Notes: generated by a model from the sequence alone, not told the origin. 64,000 nt of DNA from Paenibacillus sp. FSL R7-0273 (GCF_000758625.1 NZ_CP009283.1:4537501-4601500), one strand, 5' to 3'. Counted from the first letter of the stretch, positions 17,029 through 25,650 are shown. Program-made: numbers and translations.

Positions 17029-17255
17029 TGCTGATCTTGCGAATGCTGCGTTCGGCGGGCGCAATTTGATGATTTTTCGGATGCTGTGTTCCGCGGGGCA
17101 ATTTGCTGATTTTACGGATGCTGAGTTCCGCTGGGCAATTTGCTGATTTTATGAATGCTGTGTTCTGCTGGGCAATTTACTGTTGCAAATACTGTGTCGG
17201 CGGGGCTATTTGCTGATCTTGCGAATGCTGAGTTCCCGGGGCTATTTGCTGAGCG
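17029..17255. repeat. 37-bp degenerate tandem repeat, about six units
   Basis: The gene-free stretch 16954-17314 holds about six head-to-tail units of 33-39 bases. Each starts TGCTGAT(C/T)TT and ends GGGCAATT or GGGCTATT, with GAATGCTG/GGATGCTG in the middle. Units differ by substitutions and small indels. No coding frame or stable long stem is evident. It sits between two minus-strand genes, 5' of the GIY-YIG gene. Confidence 0.75.
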
Positions 17256-17314
17256 TCAATATTTAGTTCAGCTTGCATAGTTAGCTCAGCCGTGGCAGGC
17301 AGCTGGCTTGAGCT

Positions 17315-17794
17315 TTAATAGCCCATCTCCTTCAGCACCCGTGACAGGACGCTCAGGCGTTCACCAATCATTTCGCCGTCCTCGCCCAGCGCCTGGGCAA
17401 ACAGCTTAATATCGTTGCCGATCATCGGATTATCGGTACACACCGCCACATTCATCGCGTCGCCCTGCAGTCCGATCCGGTCAATCTGCGGGTTCTCAGC
17501 ATCATACATATCAGGCAGCCGGTAGGCATCCTGAAAATACAGGCTGCTTCTGCAGATCAGAATCGCCAGGTCAAGCACCCGGTGCATCGGCAGCTCCTCA
17601 GACTGTCTGGACCATTTCTCTCCCGTATGTCTCCACACCTTGGCTGAAATATCCACCTTACCCCGGTCATTCCATTGGGCTAATCCCAGTGACAGGCCCT
17701 GTGCATCCGTATTACCGGCATAACGGCCGTCCACCTGCTCATAATTCTCGGATACAATTACAGGCTTATGCTTCAACGTCGTAGGAATTTTCAT
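17315..17794 (-). CDS. DUF6530-like protein
   Basis: 159 residues, soluble. The run HKPVIVSENYEQVDGRYAG, SLGLAQWNDRGKVDISAKVW and ELPMHRVLDLAILICRS matches what I recall of DUF6530, a conserved cytoplasmic family of unknown role. GGAGCGTG precedes the ATG. Its 5' side carries a run of 13-bp repeats and a perfect inverted repeat (see those entries). Confidence 0.72.
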   Translation of the reverse strand: MKIPTTLKHKPVIVSENYEQVDGRYAGNTDAQGLSLGLAQWNDRGKVDISAKVWRHTGEKWSRQSEELPMHRVLDLAILICRSSLYFQDAYRLPDMYDAENPQIDRIGLQGDAMNVAVCTDNPMIGNDIKLFAQALGEDGEMIGERLSVLSRVLKEMGY

Positions 17795-17823
17795 TGTTCA
17801 CACGCTCCAGTTATAAATAGTTT

Positions 17824-17888
17824 GGGTTGCTGCTTTGGGTTGCTGCTTTGGGTTGCTGCTTTGGGTTGCTGCTTTGGGTTGCTGCTTT
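17824..17888. repeat. five perfect 13-bp tandem repeats
   Basis: GGGTTGCTGCTTT is repeated five times without change, 30-94 bases upstream of the DUF6530-like start codon. Perfect short repeats in a leader can change copy number by slippage and so alter spacing to a promoter. Confidence 0.9.
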
Positions 17889-17899
17889 GGCCTCTCGAT

Positions 17900-17932
17900 T
17901 TTACTAATTTAGTAATTTAGTAAATTAGTAAA
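17900..17932. promoter_or_regulatory. perfect 12-bp AT-rich inverted repeat
   Basis: TTTACTAATTTA pairs exactly with TAAATTAGTAAA across a nine-base loop, upstream of the 13-bp repeats. It has no T-run and looks more like a binding site than a terminator. The binder is unknown. Confidence 0.5.
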
Positions 17933-17983
17933 TCCAAAATCATAATACCCTTCAATCCATGATCTGTCAATCCGCATACAAAA

Positions 17984-18025
17984 AAAGGAATGTCCCTAGA
18001 CTATACGTCTTTAGAACATTCCTTT
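17984..18025 (-). terminator. terminator of the ABC-2 permease transcript
   Basis: On the minus strand, AAAGGAATGT pairs with ACATTCCTTT and is followed by TTTTT. It lies about 250 bases beyond the permease stop, so the 51-bp repeats between are probably transcribed as a 3' UTR. Confidence 0.72.
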
Positions 18026-18048
18026 CTTTGAATTGCTTCTATTGCGCT

Positions 18049-18256
18049 TATTTAGCCACATCCGGTGAAATCAAAGGCATTATCGCCCTTCATTTCGCTC
18101 ATTTAGCCGCTTCCGGCGAAATCAAGGGCATTATTGCCCTTCATTTTGCTCATTTAGCCGCATCGGGCGAAATCAAAGGCATTTGTGCCCTTCATTTTGC
18201 TCATTTAGCTGCATCCGGCGAAATCAGAGGCATTTGTGCCCTTCATTTCGCACATT
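18049..18256. repeat. 51-bp tandem repeat array A, four units
   Basis: Units start at 18049, 18100, 18151 and 18202, exactly 51 bases each, with a fragment from 18253. Every unit has a stem of the GCCG-loop-CGGC type followed by GAAATCAA and a second stem of the AAGGGCA-TTAT-TGCCCTT type. Because 51 is a multiple of three, a spurious ORF with a 17-residue period crosses the array. It lies between the permease stop and its terminator. The same family recurs near 59 and 60.6 kb. Confidence 0.9.
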
Positions 18257-18276
18257 TACACAGCTATCACAATAGT

Positions 18277-19089
18277 TTATGTGCGCCGCATGTAGGCTCG
18301 CACCGTAATAGGGGCAAAGACCGCCACGATCACAGCGGCGCCAATCAGGGAATAGATAAGGTCTGCGCCTGCTGTTCCTGTGTTGGTTAACTCCCGGACA
18401 GCGGTGACCAGATGGGAGATCGGGTTGATTGCAACAAACCACTGCAGCCAGTCCGGCATCGTATCTGCCGGTACGAAGGCATTGGACATGAAGGTCAGCG
18501 GGAACAGGACAATCATCGAAATTCCCTGAACGCTGGAAGCCGTACGCGCAATTACACCGAAGAAGGCAAAAATCCAGCTGATTGCCCAGGAGCAGCCAAT
18601 AACCAGCAGGGCCGCTATGGCTACATAACCAAGGCCGCCTTCAGGACGATAGCCCATCAGGTACCCCATAGTGAAGGTTAGCACCGTAGCAATCGTATAA
18701 CGGACGGTATCGGCGAGCAGCGCCCCGGCCAGCGGAGCGATGCGTGAGATCGGCAGTGACTTGAAGCGGTCGAAGACCCCTTTTTCCATATCCTCGCGCA
18801 GCTGCACTCCGGTTACTATGGAAGTCGTAATGACTGTCTGGACTAGAATGCCCGGAATAATGACCGGCAGATAGCTGACCACGTCCCCGGAGATTGCCCC
18901 GCCAAAGATATAGGTGAACATCAGGGTGAAAATAATCGGCTGCAGCGTAACGTCGAACAGCTGCTCCGGTGTGCGTTTGATTTTGAGCAGCCCCCGGTAG
19001 GCCATTGTTAATGAATTGCGCAACGACTGACCAAGGCTGGAATGGTTCTTTAGCTGGCGCTCTGCGCCCGGTTTAATGAATGTACTCAT
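18277..19089 (-). CDS. ABC-2 type exporter permease (DrrB-like)
   Basis: 270 residues with six membrane helices. The conserved ABC-2 signature QGISMIVLFPLTFMSNAFVP is present near residues 185-205, and the N-terminal loop carries RTPEQLFDVTLQPIIF as in DrrB. It forms the membrane part of a drug or lipid exporter with the ATPase encoded just upstream; the two reading frames overlap by 17 bases. Substrate unknown. Confidence 0.9.
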   Translation of the reverse strand: MSTFIKPGAERQLKNHSSLGQSLRNSLTMAYRGLLKIKRTPEQLFDVTLQPIIFTLMFTYIFGGAISGDVVSYLPVIIPGILVQTVITTSIVTGVQLREDMEKGVFDRFKSLPISRIAPLAGALLADTVRYTIATVLTFTMGYLMGYRPEGGLGYVAIAALLVIGCSWAISWIFAFFGVIARTASSVQGISMIVLFPLTFMSNAFVPADTMPDWLQWFVAINPISHLVTAVRELTNTGTAGADLIYSLIGAAVIVAVFAPITVRAYMRRT

Positions 19090-20110
19090 ACTTCTGTCCC
19101 TCCACCTGTTTTTCTTTTCCTGATGCCTGTGGGGCAGCTTCCCCTGAACTGCTGCCGGTCAGTGACAGAAACACCTCATCGAGCGTCGGCTTCTGTACAC
19201 TCATCTCCGACAAGGGAATCCCTGCTTCACGGAGGGCAATCAGCAGGTCGGTCACAGCATCCGCATTGCCCATAGGCGCAGTAATTGCTGCCGCTTCTGC
19301 TGAGATAGCCGTCTGTACCTTGAGCACACGCTCAACCGTCTGACGGGCAAGCATCATCTGCTGCGTATTCCGGACTCTGAGATGCAGCGATGAGCTGCCG
19401 ATTGAGGATTTCAGATCATCGACGGTGCCTTCGGCTACAACCCGGCCATGGTCAATCACCGCAATCCGGTCGGCCAGCTGATCCGCCTCCTCCAGATACT
19501 GCGTCGTCAGCAGCACGGTCGAGCCCGAGCCTACCAGACGGCGGATCGTATCCCACATCTGGTTGCGGGTCCGCGGATCAAGCCCGGTCGTCGGCTCATC
19601 CAGAAAAATCAGCGGCGGCTGCGCGATCAGGCTTGCCGCCAGATCCAGACGCCGGCGCATCCCGCCGGAGAAATTCTTCAGCGGCCGTCTGGCCGCTTCG
19701 CTCAGCCCGAACTCCTCCAGCAGCTCCGCCGCCTTGCGCTTAGCATCGGCACGGCCCAGCCCGAGCAGCCGGGAGAAAATCACCAGATTCTCGGTGGCGC
19801 TGAGCGATTCATCGACCGAGGCATACTGTCCGGTCACTCCGATCAGCTGCCGCACGATCTGCGGCTCCTTCACTACATCATGCCCGAAAATTCTGGCTGA
19901 GCCGCCGTCCGGTCTAAGCAGTGTAGCCAGCATACGGATCGCGGTCGTTTTTCCCGCACCGTTGGGCCCCAGCACCCCGTAGATGGTGCCGGTAGGCACC
20001 CTCAAATCCACGCCATCCACCGCGCGGTTATCTCCAAAAATTTTGACTAACCCCTGCGCCTCAATCGCTAATTCACCCTGCTGCCCAGCTTTGTTTCCTT
20101 GCTGATTCAT
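19073..20110 (-). CDS. ABC exporter ATPase (DrrA/daunorubicin-resistance type)
   Basis: About 345 residues from ATG 20110 (MNQQGNKAGQQGE) with an AGGAGGAG site upstream; six extra codons precede it. Walker A is GPNGAGKTT, the signature is FSGGMRRRLDLAASL, and Walker B is LIFLDEPTTGLDPRTR. A DrrA-type C-terminal domain (LSEMSVQKPTLDEVFLSLTG) is present. It energises the permease encoded downstream. It is divergent from the MarR-like gene, which probably regulates it. Confidence 0.92.
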   Translation of the reverse strand: MNQQGNKAGQQGELAIEAQGLVKIFGDNRAVDGVDLRVPTGTIYGVLGPNGAGKTTAIRMLATLLRPDGGSARIFGHDVVKEPQIVRQLIGVTGQYASVDESLSATENLVIFSRLLGLGRADAKRKAAELLEEFGLSEAARRPLKNFSGGMRRRLDLAASLIAQPPLIFLDEPTTGLDPRTRNQMWDTIRRLVGSGSTVLLTTQYLEEADQLADRIAVIDHGRVVAEGTVDDLKSSIGSSSLHLRVRNTQQMMLARQTVERVLKVQTAISAEAAAITAPMGNADAVTDLLIALREAGIPLSEMSVQKPTLDEVFLSLTGSSSGEAAPQASGKEKQVEGQKYEYIH

Positions 20111-20315
20111 TGGCCTCTCCTCCTGCACTGCTAATATATAAGGATCTTAAATCCCTTATTTAAACTGAATGTAAACGTGTATGTATCCTTTCGGAACGTT
20201 CACTGCTGCCTCATTATACTCCTGCTCCCCGGCCCTGCTTAACAGTCTCCAAGACCATTTATATCTCCGCCCCGGGATGTAGTGACACCGCGGGGATTAT
20301 TGAATATACTAAATA

Positions 20316-20329
20316 GGTAACTAGTTACC
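20316..20329. promoter_or_regulatory. perfect palindrome, candidate MarR operator
   Basis: GGTAACTAGTTACC is a perfect 14-bp palindrome 24 bases upstream of the MarR-like start, in the region divergent from the DrrAB-type genes. The position fits autoregulation and control of the exporter. Confidence 0.65.
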
Positions 20330-20352
20330 CTTCAGCGCAGGAGATGATCATT

Positions 20353-20961
20353 TTGAATGAGAATGAGCAACAAGAACAACAAGAACAACAAGAACAACAA
20401 GAACAACAAGAACAACAAGAACAACAAGAACAACAAGAACAACAAGAACAACAAGAACAACAAGAACAACAAGAACAACAAGAACAACAAGAACAACAAG
20501 AACAACAAGAACAACAAGCATACATTCTGGGGACTTTACTCATGCTTGCCAACCGGATTCAGGCACTGGGCGATAAGCTCGATGCGCAAATGACGACGAA
20601 GCAGTGGCTGCTGATCGCTGTTATTTTGAAAAGCGGCTCGGCTGCCCCTACCTTGTCCGATCTCGCGGCAATGACCGGAAGCTCACGGCAGAATGTCAAG
20701 AAGATGGCGCTGTTACTTGAAAAGCAAGGGCTGGTGGAGCTGGCCAAGGATGCACAGGATGCAAGGATTGTCCGTGTTCGGCTGACTGAGGCATGTATGG
20801 TTTATTTGGCGGGAAGAAGCGGGAAAGAGGAGAAGTTCATGGCAGAATTATTCAATGGCTTCGACGGGGAGTTAACAGGCGGTTTGTTCCGCGGATTAGC
20901 CGGGCTGAGCCGGAATATCATCCGGATGGAAGCCGGTTCTCCGGCTGTTGAAAAGGAGTAG
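20353..20961 (+). CDS. MarR-like regulator with a 51-residue Glu/Gln repeat tract
   Basis: About 202 residues from TTG 20353, preferred because AGGAG lies nine bases upstream; the in-frame ATG 20344 directly abuts that site. The N-terminus carries EQQ repeated 17 times (20365-20517), then a winged-helix MarR-type domain (MTTKQWLLIAVILKSG, LSDLAAMTGSSRQNVKKMALLLEKQGLV, DARIVRVRLTE). It likely represses the divergent DrrAB-type exporter. The tract is unlike anything usual for MarR proteins and is encoded by perfect 9-bp repeats, so length change would keep the frame. Confidence 0.85.
   Translation: MNENEQQEQQEQQEQQEQQEQQEQQEQQEQQEQQEQQEQQEQQEQQEQQEQQEQQAYILGTLLMLANRIQALGDKLDAQMTTKQWLLIAVILKSGSAAPTLSDLAAMTGSSRQNVKKMALLLEKQGLVELAKDAQDARIVRVRLTEACMVYLAGRSGKEEKFMAELFNGFDGELTGGLFRGLAGLSRNIIRMEAGSPAVEKE
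20365..20517 (+). repeat. 17 copies of a 9-bp coding microsatellite
   Basis: The unit GAACAACAA is repeated 17 times with only the first GAG differing. It lies wholly inside the MarR-like gene. Antisense and +1 frames of this tract give artificial Cys/Ser, Leu/Phe and Lys/Asn ORFs. Confidence 0.95.
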
Positions 20962-20968
20962 ATTATTC

Positions 20969-21802
20969 ATGATTGTGCTAACCATCACTATAATCTGTTT
21001 GGCTGCTGCTGTCCTGGTCTTTTGGCGGATTCCCTACTCAGGAATCAAAACCCGGTTTCAGCGGCTGTCTAACAACCTAATAACCGGTGAACCGGCTTCA
21101 GGTACTGCTTTCACCGCAGAGGATTGGACACCACTCCCGCCTCCGGTTCGGAGGTATTTTGAAACGGCTGGCTTTACCGGCTGCGCGAAGATGTCCGCAA
21201 TGCAGGCTGAATTCCGCAATGTTAAGTTTAGCCTGGGTCCCGGCAAAGCTATTATCAGCATCGGTTACAAGCAGGTTAATTCCGCAGCACATACAGCCAG
21301 GGCCGCTTTTATCAATACGAAGCTGTACGGTATTCCATTTCAGGGGCTTGATACCTATATTGAGGGTACGGGGGGAATGAAGGGGGTTCTGGGCAAGGTG
21401 TTCACGCTCTTCAATGAACGGGGGGCTGAAATGGATCAGGCCTGTCTGGTCACCTTTCTCTCGGAAGCTTTACTGCTGCCAAGTGCTGCTCTCCAAAGCT
21501 ATGTCACCTGGAAGCCCATTGATGATCTGCACGCCCAAGCGACCATTTCCCGTTACGGCAGCACAGCCAGCGGCATCTTCAGCTTCCGCGAGAACGGCGA
21601 GTGCATATCTTTTACTACAGATGACCGTACCGCAATAGGCATAGACGGCTCCAAGCAGAACGTACGCTGGACGGCATACATGGATAACTACAGAATCATT
21701 AACGGCATCCGCCAGCCCAACCGGCTGAGAGCCGTATGGCATTATGATGAGGGGGATCTCGTCTATTTTGACAGTGATAATCTCCGCCTGGAATATCGTT
21801 AA
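20969..21802 (+). CDS. DUF6544-like membrane-anchored protein
   Basis: 277 residues from ATG 20969, chosen because AAGGAG lies ten bases upstream, inside the end of the MarR-like gene. An N-terminal anchor helix covers residues 1-18. The outer part has LPPPVRRYFETAGFTG and later beta-rich stretches (YGIPFQGLDTYIEGTGGMKGVL, NVRWTAYMDNYRIINGIR) typical of DUF6544, a family of unknown function. It starts seven bases after the MarR-like stop, so both are probably one transcript. Confidence 0.78.
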   Translation: MIVLTITIICLAAAVLVFWRIPYSGIKTRFQRLSNNLITGEPASGTAFTAEDWTPLPPPVRRYFETAGFTGCAKMSAMQAEFRNVKFSLGPGKAIISIGYKQVNSAAHTARAAFINTKLYGIPFQGLDTYIEGTGGMKGVLGKVFTLFNERGAEMDQACLVTFLSEALLLPSAALQSYVTWKPIDDLHAQATISRYGSTASGIFSFRENGECISFTTDDRTAIGIDGSKQNVRWTAYMDNYRIINGIRQPNRLRAVWHYDEGDLVYFDSDNLRLEYR

Positions 21803-21820
21803 GTCCCGGGCACCGGCAGT

Positions 21821-22366
21821 CTACACGTAATCCTTCACCTTGCATAGCCACACCATATGCGGATTGCCGGGACCCCAGTAGTCCTGGGCGGTTACATAAG
21901 GCTCACCGAACTTCTGCAGCCATCTCTGCTGTGCGCGCTTATAGCCGCTGTCCAGACAAAACTGCTCAATTCCCTGTCCATCCAGCAGCTCGGCCATACT
22001 ACGGATCAGCGCTGATCCGATACCCCGGTTCTGCAACTGCGGGAGTACGTACAAGCTGCCCAGCTCACCTACATCGTTCAGCCGTCCGCCGGTGCATATC
22101 CGCACTTCTTCACCGCAGGGCCCGAAGGATATCGTTCCGGCGGCTTCGCCGTTCAGCCTGGCCAGCAGCAGAAAAGTGTCCGGATTGGCACGGGAAAGCG
22201 CAGCCTGGACCAGATGATTTTTACCGTCGATCTCCTGAGCCAGATCCTCCCGCAGATCCCCCAGCCCTTCCTGTTCAAAGGCATCCGTAATTGAAATCTC
22301 GAAAATCTGCGCTGCCGCGCCCCTGTCCCCGGCTGTTAGCCTGCTTATGGTTAGCTCATTATCCAT
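21821..22366 (-). CDS. GNAT-family N-acetyltransferase
   Basis: 181 residues from ATG 22366 (MDNELTISRLTAGDRGAA); a GTG four codons upstream is possible. Core GNAT elements: ELGSLYVLPQLQNRGIGSALI for acetyl-CoA binding (about residues 105-125), then FCLDSGYKRAQQRWLQKFGEP. The last part (DYWGPGNPHMVWLCKV) is typical of a Bacillota subfamily. Substrate unknown. Convergent with the DUF6544-like gene. Confidence 0.85.
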   Translation of the reverse strand: MDNELTISRLTAGDRGAAAQIFEISITDAFEQEGLGDLREDLAQEIDGKNHLVQAALSRANPDTFLLLARLNGEAAGTISFGPCGEEVRICTGGRLNDVGELGSLYVLPQLQNRGIGSALIRSMAELLDGQGIEQFCLDSGYKRAQQRWLQKFGEPYVTAQDYWGPGNPHMVWLCKVKDYV

Positions 22367-22461
22367 TCTTTTCGACACCTCAGATGCAGATTAAGCATGT
22401 GCTTAAGCCTAGTGTACACAAATTCGCCCGAATTGTCGCCGGATTCTGCGTTCAGCCAGTC

Positions 22462-23382
22462 TTACCTTTCGCCATTCAGGGCAACAAGCTCATCCCAAAC
22501 CGGAGTTCCCACCCCTGCCTGCTGCTTCAGCCTGTCAAAAGCGCTGTTAAGCGCCGTAAGCTCATGCACCGAGCCATCGATCATCCGGGCGACCGGAAGC
22601 CTGTGATACACCTTTAGGAACAGATACATAAGCCTGCGGTAGGAACGGACTGCCTTAACCTGACCTGCCGGGACTACAGTATATCCCAGTGTCTCAAGCA
22701 CACTGAAGCCTTCATCCATCGCCGTGATAATTTGCTGCAGCAGCTTTTTGTTGCGCGCAAGTATTTTCACATCGCCTTTAACCGCAAATGTAGCGAGATT
22801 CATCGGCAGAATCGTGATAATATGGCTTTTCAGCCACGTATCGATATCCTCAAGGAAGCTTAATTTATATTTGGTATGTGCAAAGGCCGTAGCCAGCATG
22901 TCCTGGAAGGGAACGGGTCCGTCCAGCGCCCCAAGCACCATCTGTCCACCTGCGCGGACGGAAATCATGCGGTCCTTCTCCCGCCGTCCGCCGCTCAGCT
23001 GAAATCCGAACGCCATATTTTTCTTATTTCCGCTAAGCTCCTCCAGCATTCTCTGCGTAGCATGCGCCTCCGGATTATTGCCCACCAGGACAATGTTGCT
23101 GCTAATATTCGCTGCAAGCACCGGCAGGACTGCCGGGAAGTCATTAAACTTCATCACGACAAAAATCAGATCATAATGCTCCTCGGGCTCAAGCGTGCTG
23201 ATTACCTTCACCGGGTCAGTGGTCGTCCTAAGCTGAAAATAGTGGCGGATGATCAGTCCGTTCCGCTTCAGCTCCTCCGCCCGGCTCCCTCTCGCCAGCA
23301 TCGTTACATCATTTCCGCCTTGGATCAGCACATGCGCCAGATAGCTTCCGAGCACCCCTGCGCCATAAACCAATGTCTTCAT
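22462..23382 (-). CDS. ketopantoate reductase-family oxidoreductase (PanE/ApbA-like)
   Basis: 306 residues from ATG 23382, with GAGGGGATAAAG upstream; 14 extra codons precede it. An N-terminal NAD(P) fold with GAGVLGSYLAHVL (about residue 6) and ARGSRAEELKRNGL is followed by the helical C-terminal domain. A ketopantoate reductase normally makes pantoate for CoA. This copy pairs with a divergent TetR gene rather than panBC, so it may act on another keto acid. Confidence 0.85.
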   Translation of the reverse strand: MKTLVYGAGVLGSYLAHVLIQGGNDVTMLARGSRAEELKRNGLIIRHYFQLRTTTDPVKVISTLEPEEHYDLIFVVMKFNDFPAVLPVLAANISSNIVLVGNNPEAHATQRMLEELSGNKKNMAFGFQLSGGRREKDRMISVRAGGQMVLGALDGPVPFQDMLATAFAHTKYKLSFLEDIDTWLKSHIITILPMNLATFAVKGDVKILARNKKLLQQIITAMDEGFSVLETLGYTVVPAGQVKAVRSYRRLMYLFLKVYHRLPVARMIDGSVHELTALNSAFDRLKQQAGVGTPVWDELVALNGER

Positions 23383-23435
23383 CTTTATCCCCTCTTTTTC
23401 GAACAAATGTTGTTTTTCGATCATTTGTCCAATAT

Positions 23436-23538
23436 AATTCAGCTTATCCTTCTGTACAATTGTTAAAATCGGCGTTATTGTAGGTTACCCGACAGAATGC
23501 ACACAAATGTCCGATAACTTTTTTAAATAAGCTGAATC
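23436..23538. promoter_or_regulatory. divergent regulatory region with an inverted repeat
   Basis: Between the reductase and the TetR gene, ATTCAGCTTAT (about 23436) is matched by ATAAGCTGAAT (about 23528), and ACAATTGT lies between them. These are candidate TetR operators controlling both genes. None is proven. Confidence 0.4.
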
Positions 23539-23554
23539 AAAGGAGAGCACGCGC

Positions 23555-24127
23555 ATGGACAGACGAGTCCGGAAAAGCCAGGAAGCCATAATGGAGGCCC
23601 TGATCAGCCTGATGGCGGAAAAGGAATTCGAGAAGATTACAATCAATGAAATTGCCGAGCGCGCAGACATTAACCGCGGAACCGTCTATGCCCATTATAC
23701 GGACAAGTACCACCTGCTGGACTTATGCATCGAGACCCATCTGGATCAGCTCATCGCCAGCTGCATGCCGCTGGAAGGGAATAATGAACCCCCATATCCG
23801 ACAAAAGACTCCCTGCTGCGTGTATTCACTATGCTGGAAAAGCATACCGCGTTCTACACCACCCTGCTGACAAGCAAGGGAGTTCCCGCCCTGCGCAGCC
23901 GCCTGCTTGAGATGATCTGCCTGGGTATCCGTCAGCAATTTACGGAGGAGCAGTTCCCCGCCGGGGTGGATCAGGAGGTACGAATTCAATTTATGGCTTC
24001 CGCGACTGTTGGAGTGATCGAATGGTGGTTCACGAACCCCTTGCCCTATTCAGCCGAAGATATTACCGGGCAGCTATGGGCGATGCTGGAGCAGAATCAG
24101 ATGCTGCCCGGCAAACAGCTGGTCTGA
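23555..24127 (+). CDS. TetR/AcrR-family transcriptional regulator
   Basis: 190 residues. The helix-turn-helix is at residues 25-45 (ITINEIAERADINRGTVYAHYTDKYHLL). The C-terminal ligand domain ends with VGVIEWWFTNPLPYSAEDI, as in the TetR group next to dihydroxyacetone or oxidoreductase genes. AAAGGAGAG precedes the start. It is divergent from the ketopantoate reductase-like gene, its probable target. Confidence 0.9.
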   Translation: MDRRVRKSQEAIMEALISLMAEKEFEKITINEIAERADINRGTVYAHYTDKYHLLDLCIETHLDQLIASCMPLEGNNEPPYPTKDSLLRVFTMLEKHTAFYTTLLTSKGVPALRSRLLEMICLGIRQQFTEEQFPAGVDQEVRIQFMASATVGVIEWWFTNPLPYSAEDITGQLWAMLEQNQMLPGKQLV

Positions 24128-24215
24128 GGCCTACGCCAGTCTGCTGCAATAATGTACTATAGCCGCCGTGCGTTCCGGTGTACGATTCATGTTGACTACA
24201 CAACAGGAGGTCCTC

Positions 24216-24797
24216 ATGAATCTTACCGCTTTTCTTGTATATTGCGTCGTTGTCACCTTTACTCCGGGACCGACCAACATTGTCATCCTTTCCACAGTCC
24301 AGCACAACAGCCTGAAGCAGGCCATGAAGTACGTATGGGGTGCAACGCTGGCCTTTGGCCTGCTGCTTGCCGCTTCTGCCCTGCTGAACCGGATACTGGC
24401 CGGCGTGCTGCCCGGTGTTCTCACCGTGATGCAGGCCGTTGGCAGCCTGTATATGCTGTATCTGGCCTATCAGATTTACCGTATGAACACAGCGGAAGCC
24501 CAGAATCACAATACGTCCAGCTTTGCCTCCGGCCTGCTGATGCAGTTCATCAACCCTAAGGTAATCCTGTTTACGCTAACTGTAATCCCAGGCTATATCC
24601 TGCCTTATTACAGCTCTCCGCTTATTCTCACCGTGTTCGTCATTGTCATAACGGTTATCGGGTTCCTGGCATTTATGGCCTGGCTGGTATTCGGAGCGGT
24701 GTTCAGAGCCTTTCTGCAGGCTCACCGGCGGGCGGCGAACACGGTTATGGCACTGTTTATGATATACTCGGCTGTAATGGTTTCGGGAATTTTGTAG
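24216..24797 (+). CDS. LysE/RhtB-family amino acid exporter
   Basis: 193 residues from ATG 24216 with CAGGAGG six bases upstream; the frame runs 16 codons further up. Six hydrophobic segments are present. The LysE signature TFTPGPTNIVILSTVQHN lies near residues 15-32 and FINPKVILF near 115. It exports amino acids or related metabolites. An AraC regulator follows 18 bases downstream, suggesting an operon with its own regulator. Confidence 0.88.
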   Translation: MNLTAFLVYCVVVTFTPGPTNIVILSTVQHNSLKQAMKYVWGATLAFGLLLAASALLNRILAGVLPGVLTVMQAVGSLYMLYLAYQIYRMNTAEAQNHNTSSFASGLLMQFINPKVILFTLTVIPGYILPYYSSPLILTVFVIVITVIGFLAFMAWLVFGAVFRAFLQAHRRAANTVMALFMIYSAVMVSGIL

Positions 24798-24815
24798 AGG
24801 AGGGAGGCGGAAGCT

Positions 24816-25598
24816 GTGGAGCAGTTTATTTACAAAAAATCAGAGGATGTTCTGGCCCTATCCGCAAGCATGAGCGACTTTACGTACAAAAAACACTGCC
24901 ACGAGGAATATGCGGTCGGTGTCACCCTGCGCGGCATCCAGCAGTATCAGCTCAGCGGCAGCTTCCAGTCCTCACACCGGGGCGGCGTCATGCTGTTTAG
25001 CCGGGAGCAGTATCATGACGGCAGCTCCTATGACCGGAACGGCATTGACTATATTATGCTCTATCTCCGGCCGGAGCTCGTATCGGAGGCGCTTGGCGGC
25101 AGGGAGCTGCGCTTTGATGCTCCGATCGTGTATGACCGCGGGCTGGCCCGGCAGATTTGTGACCTTTCCGGTGCGGTCCAGTCCGGCCGGGAGGATGCAT
25201 TATCCGCCGAGCTGCTGCTGTCGTTGATTGAACGCCTTGCCCGGACAGCTGACGATACAGCCGCGAGCAGATCGGGAACGGATAACCGGTTTATCGGTCA
25301 GGCAAAAGAAATGATGCTGGGCAGTCTTGGCGATGTGCTCAAGCTGGATGAGCTTTGCCTTGCGTTCGGCATGTCGAAGTTCCAGTTCATCCGCGGTTTC
25401 AAGCAGCATGCCGGCATCTCCCCCTATCAGTTTTTTCTGAATTGTAAAATCGAGCATGCCAGACGCTCCATCGAACGCACCAAGGATATTTATGCGGCAG
25501 TGGCAGAATACGGCTTCTTTGACCTTACCCACCTGAACCGCCATTTCAAAAGCATGTTCGGCATCACCGCCTATGAGTATATGTCACAGCTTAGCTAA
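24816..25598 (+). CDS. AraC-family regulator
   Basis: 260 residues from GTG 24816 with GGAGGGAGG upstream. The N-terminal cupin-like sensor has KKHCHEEYAVGVTLRG (about residue 25). The C-terminal double HTH (LKLDELCLAFGMSKFQFIRGFKQ and VAEYGFFDLTHLNRHFKSMF) ends GITAYEYMSQL. It follows the LysE exporter and probably controls it in response to an amino acid. Confidence 0.9.
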   Translation: MEQFIYKKSEDVLALSASMSDFTYKKHCHEEYAVGVTLRGIQQYQLSGSFQSSHRGGVMLFSREQYHDGSSYDRNGIDYIMLYLRPELVSEALGGRELRFDAPIVYDRGLARQICDLSGAVQSGREDALSAELLLSLIERLARTADDTAASRSGTDNRFIGQAKEMMLGSLGDVLKLDELCLAFGMSKFQFIRGFKQHAGISPYQFFLNCKIEHARRSIERTKDIYAAVAEYGFFDLTHLNRHFKSMFGITAYEYMSQLS

Positions 25599-25605
25599 AA
25601 TAATC

Positions 25606-25645
25606 AAAAGCTCCCCGGGAACAATGGTTACCCGCAGGAGCTTTT
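25606..25645. terminator. bidirectional terminator between two AraC genes
   Basis: AAAAGCTCC pairs with GGAGCTTTT, with a shorter inner GGGTAACC-type pairing, between the convergent genes ending at 25598 and 25651. Confidence 0.75.
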
Positions 25646-25650
25646 GCCTG

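Noticed and set aside
18049..18256. CRISPR array
   Set aside because: Units are contiguous 51-mers without unique spacers and no cas gene is present.
17959..18390. Plus-strand ORF with 17-residue repeats (HLAASGEIKG type)
   Set aside because: It is the translation of the 51-bp array, has no ribosome site and runs into the permease gene on the other strand.
20325..20593. Cys/Ser, Leu/Phe and Lys/Asn homorepeat ORFs
   Set aside because: Other frames of the 9-bp repeat inside the MarR-like gene.
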